From positions 83,410-147,409 of the forward strand of contig NZ_LMFB01000044.1 of the NCBI RefSeq assembly GCF_001426685.1: DNA of 64,000 bases. The letters run 5' to 3'. Source of the stretch: Rhizobium sp. Root483D2. GTDB lineage: Bacteria; Pseudomonadota; Alphaproteobacteria; Rhizobiales; Rhizobiaceae. Within the stretch, counting starts at the first letter, position 1; each line of letters opens with the position of its first letter. A program made the position numbers and the translations under genes. A model generated the notes under the pieces. The model saw only the letters and a program-made list of their open reading frames with translations, was not told the origin of the DNA and ran no database searches. Below are positions 1-7,643 of the stretch, piece by piece.

Positions 1-402
1 TCATTTCAAGTCGTCCAGATGCTTTTGCATCCGCTCGAACCGGCTAGGCCGTTTCGATGAGCGGCTAACTACGAGGTTCGTCTTTGGGTGTCAAGCAGGT
101 TTGGAGACAAATCCGTGACAGCCATCGAATTGTTTCCACACGCTGGAAAAAGCGCCCTTGAAAAATTCCGGCATGCCGGGGAAGTGCTTCCGCTTCCACC
201 ATATTCTGCCCCATCCGCCCTCTCCTTTGCCTCCCGCCACGGACCCCAAGGTTTTCCACATCCGATTTGCCGGGCGGCATCCGGCGATGCCGGGAGTTTG
301 GAAAAAAAATTGAAAAAATCTTCCATTCCGCTCTTGCGGTTTTCTGCCGATACGCATAGATCACGGCCACCGACGCGGCAGACAACGCTTCTGCTTCGCG
401 AA
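1..402. other. Gene-poor left edge upstream of tRNA-Val
   Basis: I find no convincing gene here. A minus-strand frame ending with TGA at 1-3 is closed by another stop at 91-93 and has no start codon except an internal ATG near 30, so it is not a credible gene. The stretch has a 7-bp hairpin at 275-292 (arms CGGCATC/GATGCCG), a small TTTCCA/TGGAAA hairpin at 133-149 and an A-rich tract at 301-325. The promoter of tRNA-Val should lie near its right end, but I cannot place it with confidence. Confidence 0.5.
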
Positions 403-478
403 GGGCGATTAGCTCAGTTGGTAGAGCGCCTCGTTTACACCGAGGATGTCGGGAGTTCGAGTCTCTCATCGCCCACCA
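403..478 (+). tRNA. tRNA-Val (anticodon TAC)
   Basis: A complete cloverleaf can be folded by eye. The acceptor stem is GGGCGAT (403-409) with ATCGCCC (468-474), followed by discriminator A and an encoded CCA at 476-478. The D-arm contains AGCTCAGTTGGTAGAGC. The anticodon stem is CCTCG/CGAGG around loop TTTACAC, giving anticodon TAC (valine). The T-arm contains GGTTCGA-type sequence (GAGTTCGAGTCTC). I see no integrase gene or copy of its 3' end nearby, so nothing suggests use as an integration site. Confidence 0.97.
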
Positions 479-483
479 CTTAT

Positions 484-528
484 CCCTCACGTCATTGTTG
501 AAATCATACCCCAATATTGAGGGTTTTT
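484..528 (+). terminator. Possible intrinsic terminator of tRNA-Val
   Basis: CCCTCA (484-489) can pair with TGAGGG (518-523), and five T residues follow immediately at 524-528. The loop is long (28 nt), which makes this weaker than a classical terminator, but the placement six bases after the tRNA and the T-run fit. Confidence 0.4.
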
Positions 529-665
529 GCGCGCTTCCTTAAACAGCGGCATTGAAGGCTCTTGTCATTGCACAAGGCCGTTGCCATCTGTCTGCGAGCA
601 AAAACGGCCAACCCGGCTTCAAGGAAGAGAACCGGCACTGGCGATCGGGGTGAAGGACATAGCAT

Positions 666-923
666 ATGAGGAAAGTCATTCTGGCGGCCACGCTTGCCGC
701 AGGCCTTGCCGCCTGTAACGCCATTCCGGAAATAAGCCCGATCCCCGGCAGCATCACCTATGGCGGCCAGCCGGCAACCAAACTGACGAAAGCGCCCGTC
801 GGCAGCGTCGTTCATCATCAGTTGAAAGACCAATACGGCAAGCCGGCCGAGGAAACCTATATCATCCAGCCCGACCGCTCCTTGCGGCTTGTGCGCAGGG
901 AAACGGTCAGCGACCCCAGCTGA
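666..923 (+). CDS. Small putative lipoprotein
   Basis: This 85-residue protein begins with a short charged N-terminus and a hydrophobic stretch ending in a lipobox (LAAC, Cys at about residue 17), so it should be exported, cleaved and lipid-anchored. The mature part (about 68 residues) is rich in Gly, Pro and charged residues, with no catalytic motif that I recognise. A GAAGGA ribosome binding site lies about eight bases before the ATG. It stands alone, convergent with the next gene. Small lipoproteins like this are common in rhizobia and their function is unknown; I assign none. Confidence 0.7.
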   Translation: MRKVILAATLAAGLAACNAIPEISPIPGSITYGGQPATKLTKAPVGSVVHHQLKDQYGKPAEETYIIQPDRSLRLVRRETVSDPS

Positions 924-981
924 CCCCACCGACGGACAATGACGGGTGCCGGTTAGCGGGATGTTGAGTGCACGGGGCCGT

Positions 982-999
982 CGCGTCATCAATGACGCG
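982..999. terminator. Hairpin between convergent genes
   Basis: Perfect 8-bp arms CGCGTCAT (982-989) and ATGACGCG (992-999) enclose only CA. It sits between the ends of the lipoprotein gene and the convergent hypothetical gene, so it may end transcription from both sides, although no T-run follows on either strand. Confidence 0.4.
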
Positions 1000-1012
1000 T
1001 AAGCCCTCGCGG

Positions 1013-1387
1013 TTAGACCTCTTCCTTCTTGCGGACCGGCGCCTTGCGCTTGGGCTCTTCCGGAGCCTCCGGCGCATAGGGCTTTTCGCCCTTCGGCGTT
1101 GGAGCCAGAAGATTTTTCAGTGCCGACAGACGATCCTTCAAAAGCGGGCGGAAACGCGTTGCGCGATAGGGCATGTCGGCTGCGCCGTAGCCTTCCGGGC
1201 CGTCATCATTGCCGCGGTCGATCTCGGCCAGCTTCACGCCGATGAACTCGCCGTCGATATAATGCTTGTAAGGGCCGACCCAGCGGATCGTGTAGATCTG
1301 CCCCTTGCGGATGCCCTGATCGATCGAGACGTTCTTGAACTTGTCGTCGATGCAGACGACTTTCTGCCCAACATGAAAATTATACAT
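1013..1387 (-). CDS. Conserved rhizobial hypothetical protein
   Basis: The 124-residue protein starts at an ATG with AAGGG upstream; the open frame extends further upstream but that part looks non-coding. Residues 1-60 (MYNFHVGQKVVCIDD onward, with a GQIYTIRWVG segment) have the alternating pattern of a small beta-barrel such as an SH3 or KOW-like fold. The C-terminal 40 residues are Lys/Glu/Pro/Ala-rich and probably disordered. No signal peptide or catalytic motif is visible. I do not know its function. The 237 bases to the next gene on the right hold nothing I recognise apart from the presumed promoter. Confidence 0.65.
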   Translation of the reverse strand: MYNFHVGQKVVCIDDKFKNVSIDQGIRKGQIYTIRWVGPYKHYIDGEFIGVKLAEIDRGNDDGPEGYGAADMPYRATRFRPLLKDRLSALKNLLAPTPKGEKPYAPEAPEEPKRKAPVRKKEEV

Positions 1388-1624
1388 CGGCAAAACCCTT
1401 ACGCGGCAGTCCCCGGCCAGACCTTCCGGGGCGGACGACCATTTTCGCGTGTCCACAAACAGCGAAAATACTTGATCTTCTTGTTTCAGGCTCTTCCGGA
1501 CAGAAAACCGCACCGCGCTTTGCCGGAATGCTCGTAACGTCAGATAGCGGTGTTCCCCCACCCATTGCAACGAGGAAACGGCAGGAATCATGCACCGTTT
1601 CCTTGTCCGGCGGGTGCAGGGCAG

Positions 1625-2023
1625 CTATTTCGCCTGATATTGCGCGTCGCTCACCTGTTCCAGCCAATCCACCGCCTTGCCGTCAAGCGCTTCCTGGATG
1701 GCGATATGGGTCATCGATGTTGTGCTGGATGCGCCGTGCCAGTGCTTTTCGCCCGGCGGAAACCAGACGGTATCCCCTGCCCTGATTTCAACGGCCGGCT
1801 CGCCCCACACCTGTGCCAGGCCGCAGCCGGCGGTGACGATCAGGGTCTGACCAAGCGGATGTGTGTGCCAGGCCGTGCGGGCGCCGGGCTCGAAGGTGAC
1901 TGAGACGCACCGTATCCGCGCGGGCTCCGGCGCGTCATGTATCGGGTCCTGGCGGACAGTGCCGGTAAAATAGTCCGCAGGCGGGCGGACGGATGGACGT
2001 GATCCACAGGCCTTGATGTCCAT
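1625..2023 (-). CDS. Small cupin, (R)-hydroxynitrile-lyase-like
   Basis: The 132-residue protein is a single cupin barrel. Motif 1 reads [14 protein letters not shown] and supplies His53, His55 and Gln59; motif 2 has PPGEKHWHG with His94 and His96. These positions and the surrounding sequence match, from memory, the manganese-dependent cupin (R)-selective hydroxynitrile lyases first described in Granulicella. Many bacterial homologues are annotated as 'cupin' or 'carboxymuconolactone-type' and their natural substrates are unknown, so the cyanohydrin activity is a family-based inference. It follows yhaN on the same strand, 115 bases downstream, with a GGGAGAAT ribosome binding site. No neighbouring gene suggests a pathway. 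Confidence 0.8.
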   Translation of the reverse strand: MDIKACGSRPSVRPPADYFTGTVRQDPIHDAPEPARIRCVSVTFEPGARTAWHTHPLGQTLIVTAGCGLAQVWGEPAVEIRAGDTVWFPPGEKHWHGASSTTSMTHIAIQEALDGKAVDWLEQVSDAQYQAK

Positions 2024-2112
2024 GGCAATTCTCCCTGATATCTGCCGCCAACAGAGCGGCCGTCATAACGGCACCATAGCGCGTTGCAGCCGGATGTCTC
2101 CCCCGCCGTCAA

Positions 2113-2127
2113 GAGCCCGGCTCGGGC
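2113..2127 (-). terminator. Hairpin downstream of yhaN
   Basis: AGCCCG (2113-2118) and CGGGCT (2122-2127) form a 6-bp GC-rich stem with a 3-nt loop 12 bases past the yhaN stop. There is no clear T-run, so it could slow rather than end transcription into the cupin gene. Confidence 0.35.
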
Positions 2128-2138
2128 TGGCCCGGAGA

Positions 2139-5100
2139 TCACAGCGTATGAACCGTCACATCCGGGCAGGCCTTGCGCGCGATATCGCAGAGATGCTGGT
2201 GGTGGGTGAGATAAATCACCTGTCCGACCCCGGCCATATCGGCCATCAGCGAAAAGGCATGTTCGGCGCGGCCATCATCGAAGGTCTCCATGATGTCGTC
2301 GGCGACAAAGGGCAGCGATTCGCGGGTGGCGGCGATCTCATGATAGCCGGCCATGCGCAGCGCCAGATAAAGCTGGAACCGCGTGCCCTTGGAGAGATCC
2401 CGCGCCAGTTTCGATCCGCCGCCGGCGGCATTGGCGATCAGGAATTCCTCGCCCTTTTCGGCCTGCGTCGCCAGCCCCTGGTAATCGCCGCCGCTGATGA
2501 TGCTGAACGCCGTCGAGGCCCGGCGCATCATGGCGCTGCGATGCCGCTCGCGATACAGGCGAAGTGCCGTCTCACCGGCAAGGATACCCATACGCAGCCG
2601 CAGATAGGCGGTGGCCCGCTCCTCGATATCAGCCAGCACCGTGCGGCGCTTTTCCTCGATATGGGCTGCGGCATCGCTGCCGCCGATGGCGGCGAGCGCC
2701 TTTTCCGCATCACGCCGTTCGGCATGCAATTCGGCTCCTTCCCGCTCGGCTTGCTCAAGCCGGGATTGGAGCGAGGCTACGTCCAGGCGTAATCCGTCGG
2801 CATCGACGGCGCTCAACAGCATTTCCGCCTCCTCGGCGCGGCCGACGCCAAGACGGGCTGCTAGATCGGCTTCGACCTCGGCAATCCGCTCGCGCAGGCG
2901 CTGCCGCGTTTTCACCGTTTCCAGATGGGCTGCGACCTCCAGCAGCGCGCTGCTTTCAAAGAGATCAAGCATGCCGCGTTTTTGCGCATCATGGCGCTCG
3001 CGCGCCTCGCCCAGCACACGCCGTTCCGTGATGCGGGCATCGTTCTCGTCCGAAAGGCGCCGGAACAGCGTCTCTTGCCGTTCGCCAGCCGCCAGCCTGT
3101 CGCGAATCGTCTGCGCGGCAAGCAGCGGCTCGTCCGCGCCGGTCATGGCAAGCCGCCCAGTGAGCGTGGCGATCATCGCGGCAAAGGCCAGCTGGTCCTT
3201 GCGCATGCCATCGATGCGATGATCGAGATCCACCTTGCGCTGGATCAGCTTGTCGAGGTCCTGAAGGATGATCAAAACGGGGGCTATTTCCTGCGGCGAC
3301 AACGGCGTTGCAGCCTCCGCCAGCCACGTCGTGCCGATCGCCTCCTGCCAGTCTCCGGTCCACTGCGCCATCTCCGCATCGGCCGACGACCATGCGGCCG
3401 TGCGCGTGCGCAGAAGCGTCTGCGCCCGTTCCACCGCTCCCGCAGCCGTGGCATGTGCCCGTTGGGCTGTCTGCAAGGTCTCGATGATACGCTCGGCGAA
3501 GGCCAGGGCATCTTCCAGCCGCGCGGGCACGCCGTTCGAAACGCCGCTCTCTGCCAGCGTCTGCGTCAGACGTTCCAGGGCGTTGGTTTCATCGGCTGCC
3601 GCGAGCCGCGCATCCTGCTGTGCCGACCGAAGCTGGTTTCGAACCTCCAGCACAGCCAGTCTACGCCCAAGCCATGAAACCAGCTGGTTGAGCTTGGTCT
3701 CTGCAGGCAAACCGCAATCGATGGCCGAGGCCGAAATCTCCGCGCGAAGGGTGGCGATGGCTGCAAGCGTTGCCTCATGCTGCTGGCGCAATACAGAAAG
3801 CTTGCCGTTGCGCTCCGCGATGGAGAGCGAAAGCCCTCTTGCCTGTGCAAGGTCCTGCGCGCGCGCCAGCCGGAGCGCCGTCGCCGCGTCGTCTGTCCTG
3901 AGCACGGTTTCGAACGCACTGGCGCTGCCGCTGTCCAGTTGCGCCACATGCGCCTGCCAGGCCTCGTCGCGCTGCGCGCGCAACGTCAAGGCGGCATCAT
4001 CGGCGGCAAAGCCGCCGGTGCGCGTCAGTTCCTCTAGCTTGGCCTCTTCGGCGGCCGTCAGCGCGGTTTCCTCGGCAATCTTGTCATCCAGCCGTTTCAG
4101 CTGTTCCGTCAGCGCCGTGCGCCGCGCCGTCCACTCGGCAATGTCGGTCTCATCCGGAATGGACACCGCTGCCACACTGTCCGCATCGAGCTGCGCCGGC
4201 GACAGCGTTGAAAGCTTGTCGGCCAGAAGATCGCTGAGCGTAGCCATCTGTCGATCTGCCGTTTGCTGCCGCAGCAGGCAATCATTCTGGCGCAGGGTGC
4301 GCAGCCTGTCCGCGAGCGGCGCCGGATCGGCTGTATGCGCTGAGCCTTCGCTGGCAAGTGCCGCCTGTGTCCGCAACGCCTCGGCGGTCTCGGCCTCGGC
4401 CAGCGTCTTTTCCCGCAGCGCCGCATCCAGGCGCTCCTTCAGGGCGGCATGCTTCTGGGCGAGATCCTGCAGCCGGCCGGTCAACGCAGCGGGCAGGATA
4501 AGGGTGGTGGCCTCGGTCTCGGCAGTCCGGCCAAGGCGGGCCACGCGCACCGCAATATCCGCAGCGATCTTGGCCCGCTCGTCGAGCCGATTGGGCATAT
4601 CGCTGGCAGCTGTGCGGTGGCGGGCTTCGAGGCCCGAATGGTCGAGATCGCGGATATCGGCTGATATCGCCAGCGTAACCACATCCCGCTCGATGGCGGC
4701 GATTTCGGTGGCTCTGCGGTCGATATCGGCATCCAGCTGCGCCAGCCTGGCATCGATGCCGGTTTCCTCGCGCTGCAACTGCGGCAGCAGCGCATGCCAG
4801 TCGGCCGGTGGCTCCGGCAGGTCGGCGAAACCGGCAAGCTCGGTGCGCAGGCCGCGCAACCGCGCCAGAAGCGGCAAAGCCTCGATCCGGTCGCGCGCCT
4901 GATCGAAGGACACACGCAACCCGGCCCGTGCGGTTTCCGCCGACTGATGGCGCTCGGCAGCGGCGTCGCGCAGCTTGCGCAAGCTTGAAAACTCGCGCGC
5001 GTTGATGTCGATAGCCGCCTTTTCGTCCTTCAGCGCATCCAGTTCGGCCTTGAGTTCCGCCAGCTTGTGCTTGCGGCCTTGCGGTTTGTAGAAGGCATCC

Positions 5101-5612
5101 GCCTGCGCTTTCAATCCTGACAGGATGGCGCTGCTGTCCGGCAGGCCAGAGCTTGCCGAAAACAGGAGAGCGCCCAGTTCCCCCTCGCTCTTCAGGATGC
5201 TTTCGCCGCCCTTTTCGATGCTGTCATCATCGAGCGAGAACATCATCTGGTAGGTCGCCCGGTCGATCGAGCCGAGGGCTGCGGAAAACAGGTTGTCCGG
5301 CAGCGGCTGGTCATCCGCCCCCAGAAGCGAGTTCTGATTGCGCTTGACGCGCGAGACGGAATGGACCTTGCCGCCGGTCTCGATGACGCCACCCACGCGC
5401 ATCGTCGCGTAGGGGTGCAGGAAGCCATAGCCGCTCAGGCGCTCGATACCGAACAAGAGATCGAGAAAAGCCGAAAACAGCGTCGATTTTCCCGCTTCGT
5501 TCGGACCATAGACAAGATGAAAATCCGCCCGGCCGGGACGTGCCTCGCCAAAATCCAGACTGCGTCCAGTGAATTTGCCATAGCGGATGAGATCGAGACG
5601 ATTGAGGCGCAT
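2139..5612 (-). CDS. AAA family ATPase, YhaN/SbcC-like
   Basis: The 1157-residue protein has an SMC/Rad50-like layout. The N-terminus carries a Walker A motif, GPNEAGKST, at residues 36-44. A very long, Ala/Leu/Glu/Arg-rich central part looks like coiled coil. The C-terminal 60 residues hold a Walker B-like FVADDIMETFDD and a final TYLTHHQHL-type switch region (LTHHQH). Proteins of this layout, YhaN in Bacillus, pair with a calcineurin-type nuclease and resemble the SbcCD complex that processes DNA ends and hairpins. The start ATG shares one base with the stop of the nuclease gene (TGATG), so the two are translationally coupled. True SbcC usually has a zinc-hook CxxC in mid-coil; I did not see one. 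Confidence 0.88.
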   Translation of the reverse strand: MRLNRLDLIRYGKFTGRSLDFGEARPGRADFHLVYGPNEAGKSTLFSAFLDLLFGIERLSGYGFLHPYATMRVGGVIETGGKVHSVSRVKRNQNSLLGADDQPLPDNLFSAALGSIDRATYQMMFSLDDDSIEKGGESILKSEGELGALLFSASSGLPDSSAILSGLKAQADAFYKPQGRKHKLAELKAELDALKDEKAAIDINAREFSSLRKLRDAAAERHQSAETARAGLRVSFDQARDRIEALPLLARLRGLRTELAGFADLPEPPADWHALLPQLQREETGIDARLAQLDADIDRRATEIAAIERDVVTLAISADIRDLDHSGLEARHRTAASDMPNRLDERAKIAADIAVRVARLGRTAETEATTLILPAALTGRLQDLAQKHAALKERLDAALREKTLAEAETAEALRTQAALASEGSAHTADPAPLADRLRTLRQNDCLLRQQTADRQMATLSDLLADKLSTLSPAQLDADSVAAVSIPDETDIAEWTARRTALTEQLKRLDDKIAEETALTAAEEAKLEELTRTGGFAADDAALTLRAQRDEAWQAHVAQLDSGSASAFETVLRTDDAATALRLARAQDLAQARGLSLSIAERNGKLSVLRQQHEATLAAIATLRAEISASAIDCGLPAETKLNQLVSWLGRRLAVLEVRNQLRSAQQDARLAAADETNALERLTQTLAESGVSNGVPARLEDALAFAERIIETLQTAQRAHATAAGAVERAQTLLRTRTAAWSSADAEMAQWTGDWQEAIGTTWLAEAATPLSPQEIAPVLIILQDLDKLIQRKVDLDHRIDGMRKDQLAFAAMIATLTGRLAMTGADEPLLAAQTIRDRLAAGERQETLFRRLSDENDARITERRVLGEARERHDAQKRGMLDLFESSALLEVAAHLETVKTRQRLRERIAEVEADLAARLGVGRAEEAEMLLSAVDADGLRLDVASLQSRLEQAEREGAELHAERRDAEKALAAIGGSDAAAHIEEKRRTVLADIEERATAYLRLRMGILAGETALRLYRERHRSAMMRRASTAFSIISGGDYQGLATQAEKGEEFLIANAAGGGSKLARDLSKGTRFQLYLALRMAGYHEIAATRESLPFVADDIMETFDDGRAEHAFSLMADMAGVGQVIYLTHHQHLCDIARKACPDVTVHTL

Positions 5613-6889
5613 CAGCGATCCGCCTCCGCATCACTGCCATGCAGATAGGCCAGGACATCATCGCTACCGGCCAGCGCCAGGGCTTGCGTGAGAATTCCGG
5701 CCGCCTGCTCATCGCCGGCGAGACTGTCGCGCAATTCGCGGGGTAGCTGCAGCAACAGCTCATCGACCAGGGCGGCCGCTTCCAGGCGAAAGGCGTGGGA
5801 GGCCAACACGTCGGTGCGGATCAGGTCTGCCAGTTCCTCCACGGGATCTGGGCCGGTCAAAGCCGTGCCCGTTTCAACACCCCGGCAGGCAATATCGACC
5901 TTCTCGACCCAGCAGCCGTTGAGGCCGGCGGCAAGATTGGTGATTTCCGCCAGGAGAAAATCGGGATCGCGCCTGAGTTTCCAGGCGAGCGGCGTGGTCC
6001 CGGTCAGCGCGATTCTCAGAATCAGATGATCGGCGCCCGCCTCGTTTCGCAGAGATGCCAGAGCGTCACCCACTTTTTCCAGCATCTGGCGCCAGTCCTG
6101 CGCGCCGGTAAGGTCGATGGCCAAGCGCTCAAACACCGCCTGTCCGATTGGATGTTCGCGGTGCGCGAACGTCCCGTCGTCGTCAATGGTGACCAGCGTC
6201 ACCGTCTTTGGCCCGGCCTCGTTGATATCGCGCCCCTGCGGCATGCCGGGCATGACGATCAGCGGCGCCTGCGCATGAACCTGGCGCAGGTGCACATGGC
6301 CGAGCGCCCAATAGTCGAACCCGTGCCGTGAAAGCTCCGCCACGCTGGTGGGCGCATAGGGGTCGTGGCCCGGTGTCCCCGCCAGACTGGTGTGCAGCAG
6401 GCCGATATTGACGGCATCGGCAACCGGCGGATGGAACGACGGCAAAAGGCTGTCGGGCGCATGCGGGTTGGCAAAACTGATGCCGTGGATATGGACGCCG
6501 CGGCCATCGCCGAGCGCCTTGGCCAGAACCGGTTTCGCCCGGCCGGCAAACACATGGACATTGGCGGGGAAGGTCAGCTCGCGCGTCATCGCCGATTGCG
6601 AATCATGGTTGCCTCGGATCAGGAACACGCCAATTCCGGCCGCTTCCAGACGCCGCAATTCGCCGGAGAGATAAAGCGCCGTGTTCATCGAGGTCTGCGA
6701 GCCGTCATAGAGGTCGCCGGCAATCAGCAGCGCATCGACATTTTCCGCAAGGCACAGGTCGACGATGCGCGCCAGCGCCGTCCGGGTCGCGCCTCGCACG
6801 AGATCGGCGAGTTCCGGATTTTTCAGCGCAAGACTGCGCAACGGTGAATCGAGATGAAGGTCGGCGGTATGGACGAAACGAAAGGGCAT
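5612..6889 (-). CDS. DNA-repair metallophosphoesterase, YhaO/SbcD-like
   Basis: The protein is 425 residues from the ATG at 6889 (MPFRFVHTADLHLDSPL); a TTG-initiated extension to 6946 is possible but has no better ribosome binding site. The five blocks of the calcineurin-like nuclease family are visible: HTADLHLDSP, GDLYDG, RGNHDSQ, a His-containing segment and GHVHLRQ. These bind two metal ions, usually manganese. The C-terminal third is an all-alpha/beta capping region as in SbcD. It is the first gene of a two-gene operon with the ATPase and should act with it as a nuclease complex on broken or structured DNA. Confidence 0.88.
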   Translation of the reverse strand: MPFRFVHTADLHLDSPLRSLALKNPELADLVRGATRTALARIVDLCLAENVDALLIAGDLYDGSQTSMNTALYLSGELRRLEAAGIGVFLIRGNHDSQSAMTRELTFPANVHVFAGRAKPVLAKALGDGRGVHIHGISFANPHAPDSLLPSFHPPVADAVNIGLLHTSLAGTPGHDPYAPTSVAELSRHGFDYWALGHVHLRQVHAQAPLIVMPGMPQGRDINEAGPKTVTLVTIDDDGTFAHREHPIGQAVFERLAIDLTGAQDWRQMLEKVGDALASLRNEAGADHLILRIALTGTTPLAWKLRRDPDFLLAEITNLAAGLNGCWVEKVDIACRGVETGTALTGPDPVEELADLIRTDVLASHAFRLEAAALVDELLLQLPRELRDSLAGDEQAAGILTQALALAGSDDVLAYLHGSDAEADR

Positions 6890-6993
6890 GGCCGACCATG
6901 GCCCGGCGTCCGCCCCCGCGTCAATGCCGCCGATCACCTGCTCCAAGGTCTATTCAGACCTTTCGGTCCAGCAACATTATTGGGCTGATACAA

Positions 6994-7038
6994 GGGCCTG
7001 GTGAAAAGGCCCGAGAATAGACTTGACGGCCCCGTCAA
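6994..7038. promoter_or_regulatory. Two inverted repeats in the yhaO-marR divergent region
   Basis: Between the divergent yhaO and marR-type genes there are two inverted repeats: GGGCCT (6994-6999) with AGGCCC (7007-7012), and the stronger TTGACGG (7023-7029) with CCGTCAA (7032-7038), separated by CC. The second overlaps a -35-like TTGACG, and a TTGACA follows at 7051. MarR proteins bind such palindromes and commonly autoregulate, so this is a likely operator for the neighbouring regulator. Confidence 0.45.
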
Positions 7039-7086
7039 CAATACCGTCATTTGACATGGCACCTCATAATATCCATATGAGACATC

Positions 7087-7557
7087 ATGAAATCCACATT
7101 CGAAGTCTCCGACAAGCTCTTTGAGCTCTATCATCGCGTTCACCGCCTCATTAACGAATCGATGACGGAGGAAGGCGTGTCCTTGGCACGCAGCAAGTTC
7201 CTGTTTTTCCTCAGCAAGCTCGGCCCTTGCCGGTCAACCGATATTGCCGGTGCGCTGAATTTTGCGCCGCGCACGGTGACGGAAGCCATCGACGGGCTGG
7301 AGCGCGACAAGCTGGTAATGCGCAAGCCCGATCCGGAAGACCGCCGCGCAAAGATCGTTTCGATAACCGATGTCGGCCGCGTCGTTCTGGAAGCAGCCGA
7401 ACATCCGCGCAAGCAGCTGATCGAGGAGATTTTTTCAGCGCTCGACGACCAGCAGCTCGACCAGATGCACGATATCGTCAGCCGGCTGGTGGCCAAGGCC
7501 GATGAAATCCGCACGCGCAAGGAAAACGAGGCAAACAGCGGCACATCCGCCGGGTAG
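7087..7557 (+). CDS. MarR family transcriptional regulator
   Basis: This 156-residue protein has the winged-helix DNA-binding core of MarR: the recognition region lies about residues 45-85 (STDIAGALNFAPRTVTEAIDGL) and the wing carries the hallmark DPEDRRAK segment at about 80-87. N- and C-terminal helices for dimerisation flank it. It is divergent from the yhaO-yhaN operon and separated from the exported esterase gene by a two-way terminator, so autoregulation and control of yhaON are the simplest possibilities. The ligand cannot be predicted from sequence. The 22-residue segment quoted here in part is only a guide; no metal or Cys redox motif is seen. Confidence 0.9.
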   Translation: MKSTFEVSDKLFELYHRVHRLINESMTEEGVSLARSKFLFFLSKLGPCRSTDIAGALNFAPRTVTEAIDGLERDKLVMRKPDPEDRRAKIVSITDVGRVVLEAAEHPRKQLIEEIFSALDDQQLDQMHDIVSRLVAKADEIRTRKENEANSGTSAG

Positions 7558-7591
7558 CGCGTTTTTCGCTGCTTGCATCAGGTTCAAATAG

Positions 7592-7622
7592 AAAAGGCCG
7601 GGACATCATGTCCCGGCCTTTT
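7592..7622. terminator. Strong bidirectional terminator
   Basis: Perfect 15-bp arms at 7592-7606 and 7608-7622 around a single C, with AAAA at the left foot and TTTT at the right foot, form a textbook intrinsic terminator on both strands. It separates the convergent marR-type gene and the phytase-like gene. Confidence 0.95.
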
Positions 7623-7643
7623 CCGTTACCAGTACCGCCGCAA

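Noticed and set aside
1-90. Minus-strand frame ending at 1 that could be the end of a gene
   Set aside because: A stop at 91-93 closes the frame after 30 codons and no start codon precedes the internal ATG, so it is not supported as a gene.
403-478. tRNA-Val or tRNA-Pro as a genomic-island attachment site
   Set aside because: No repeated tRNA 3' end, integrase or mobility gene was seen within the window for either tRNA.
88-501. Plus-strand 137-codon open frame
   Set aside because: It runs straight through tRNA-Val and has no coding character or ribosome binding site.
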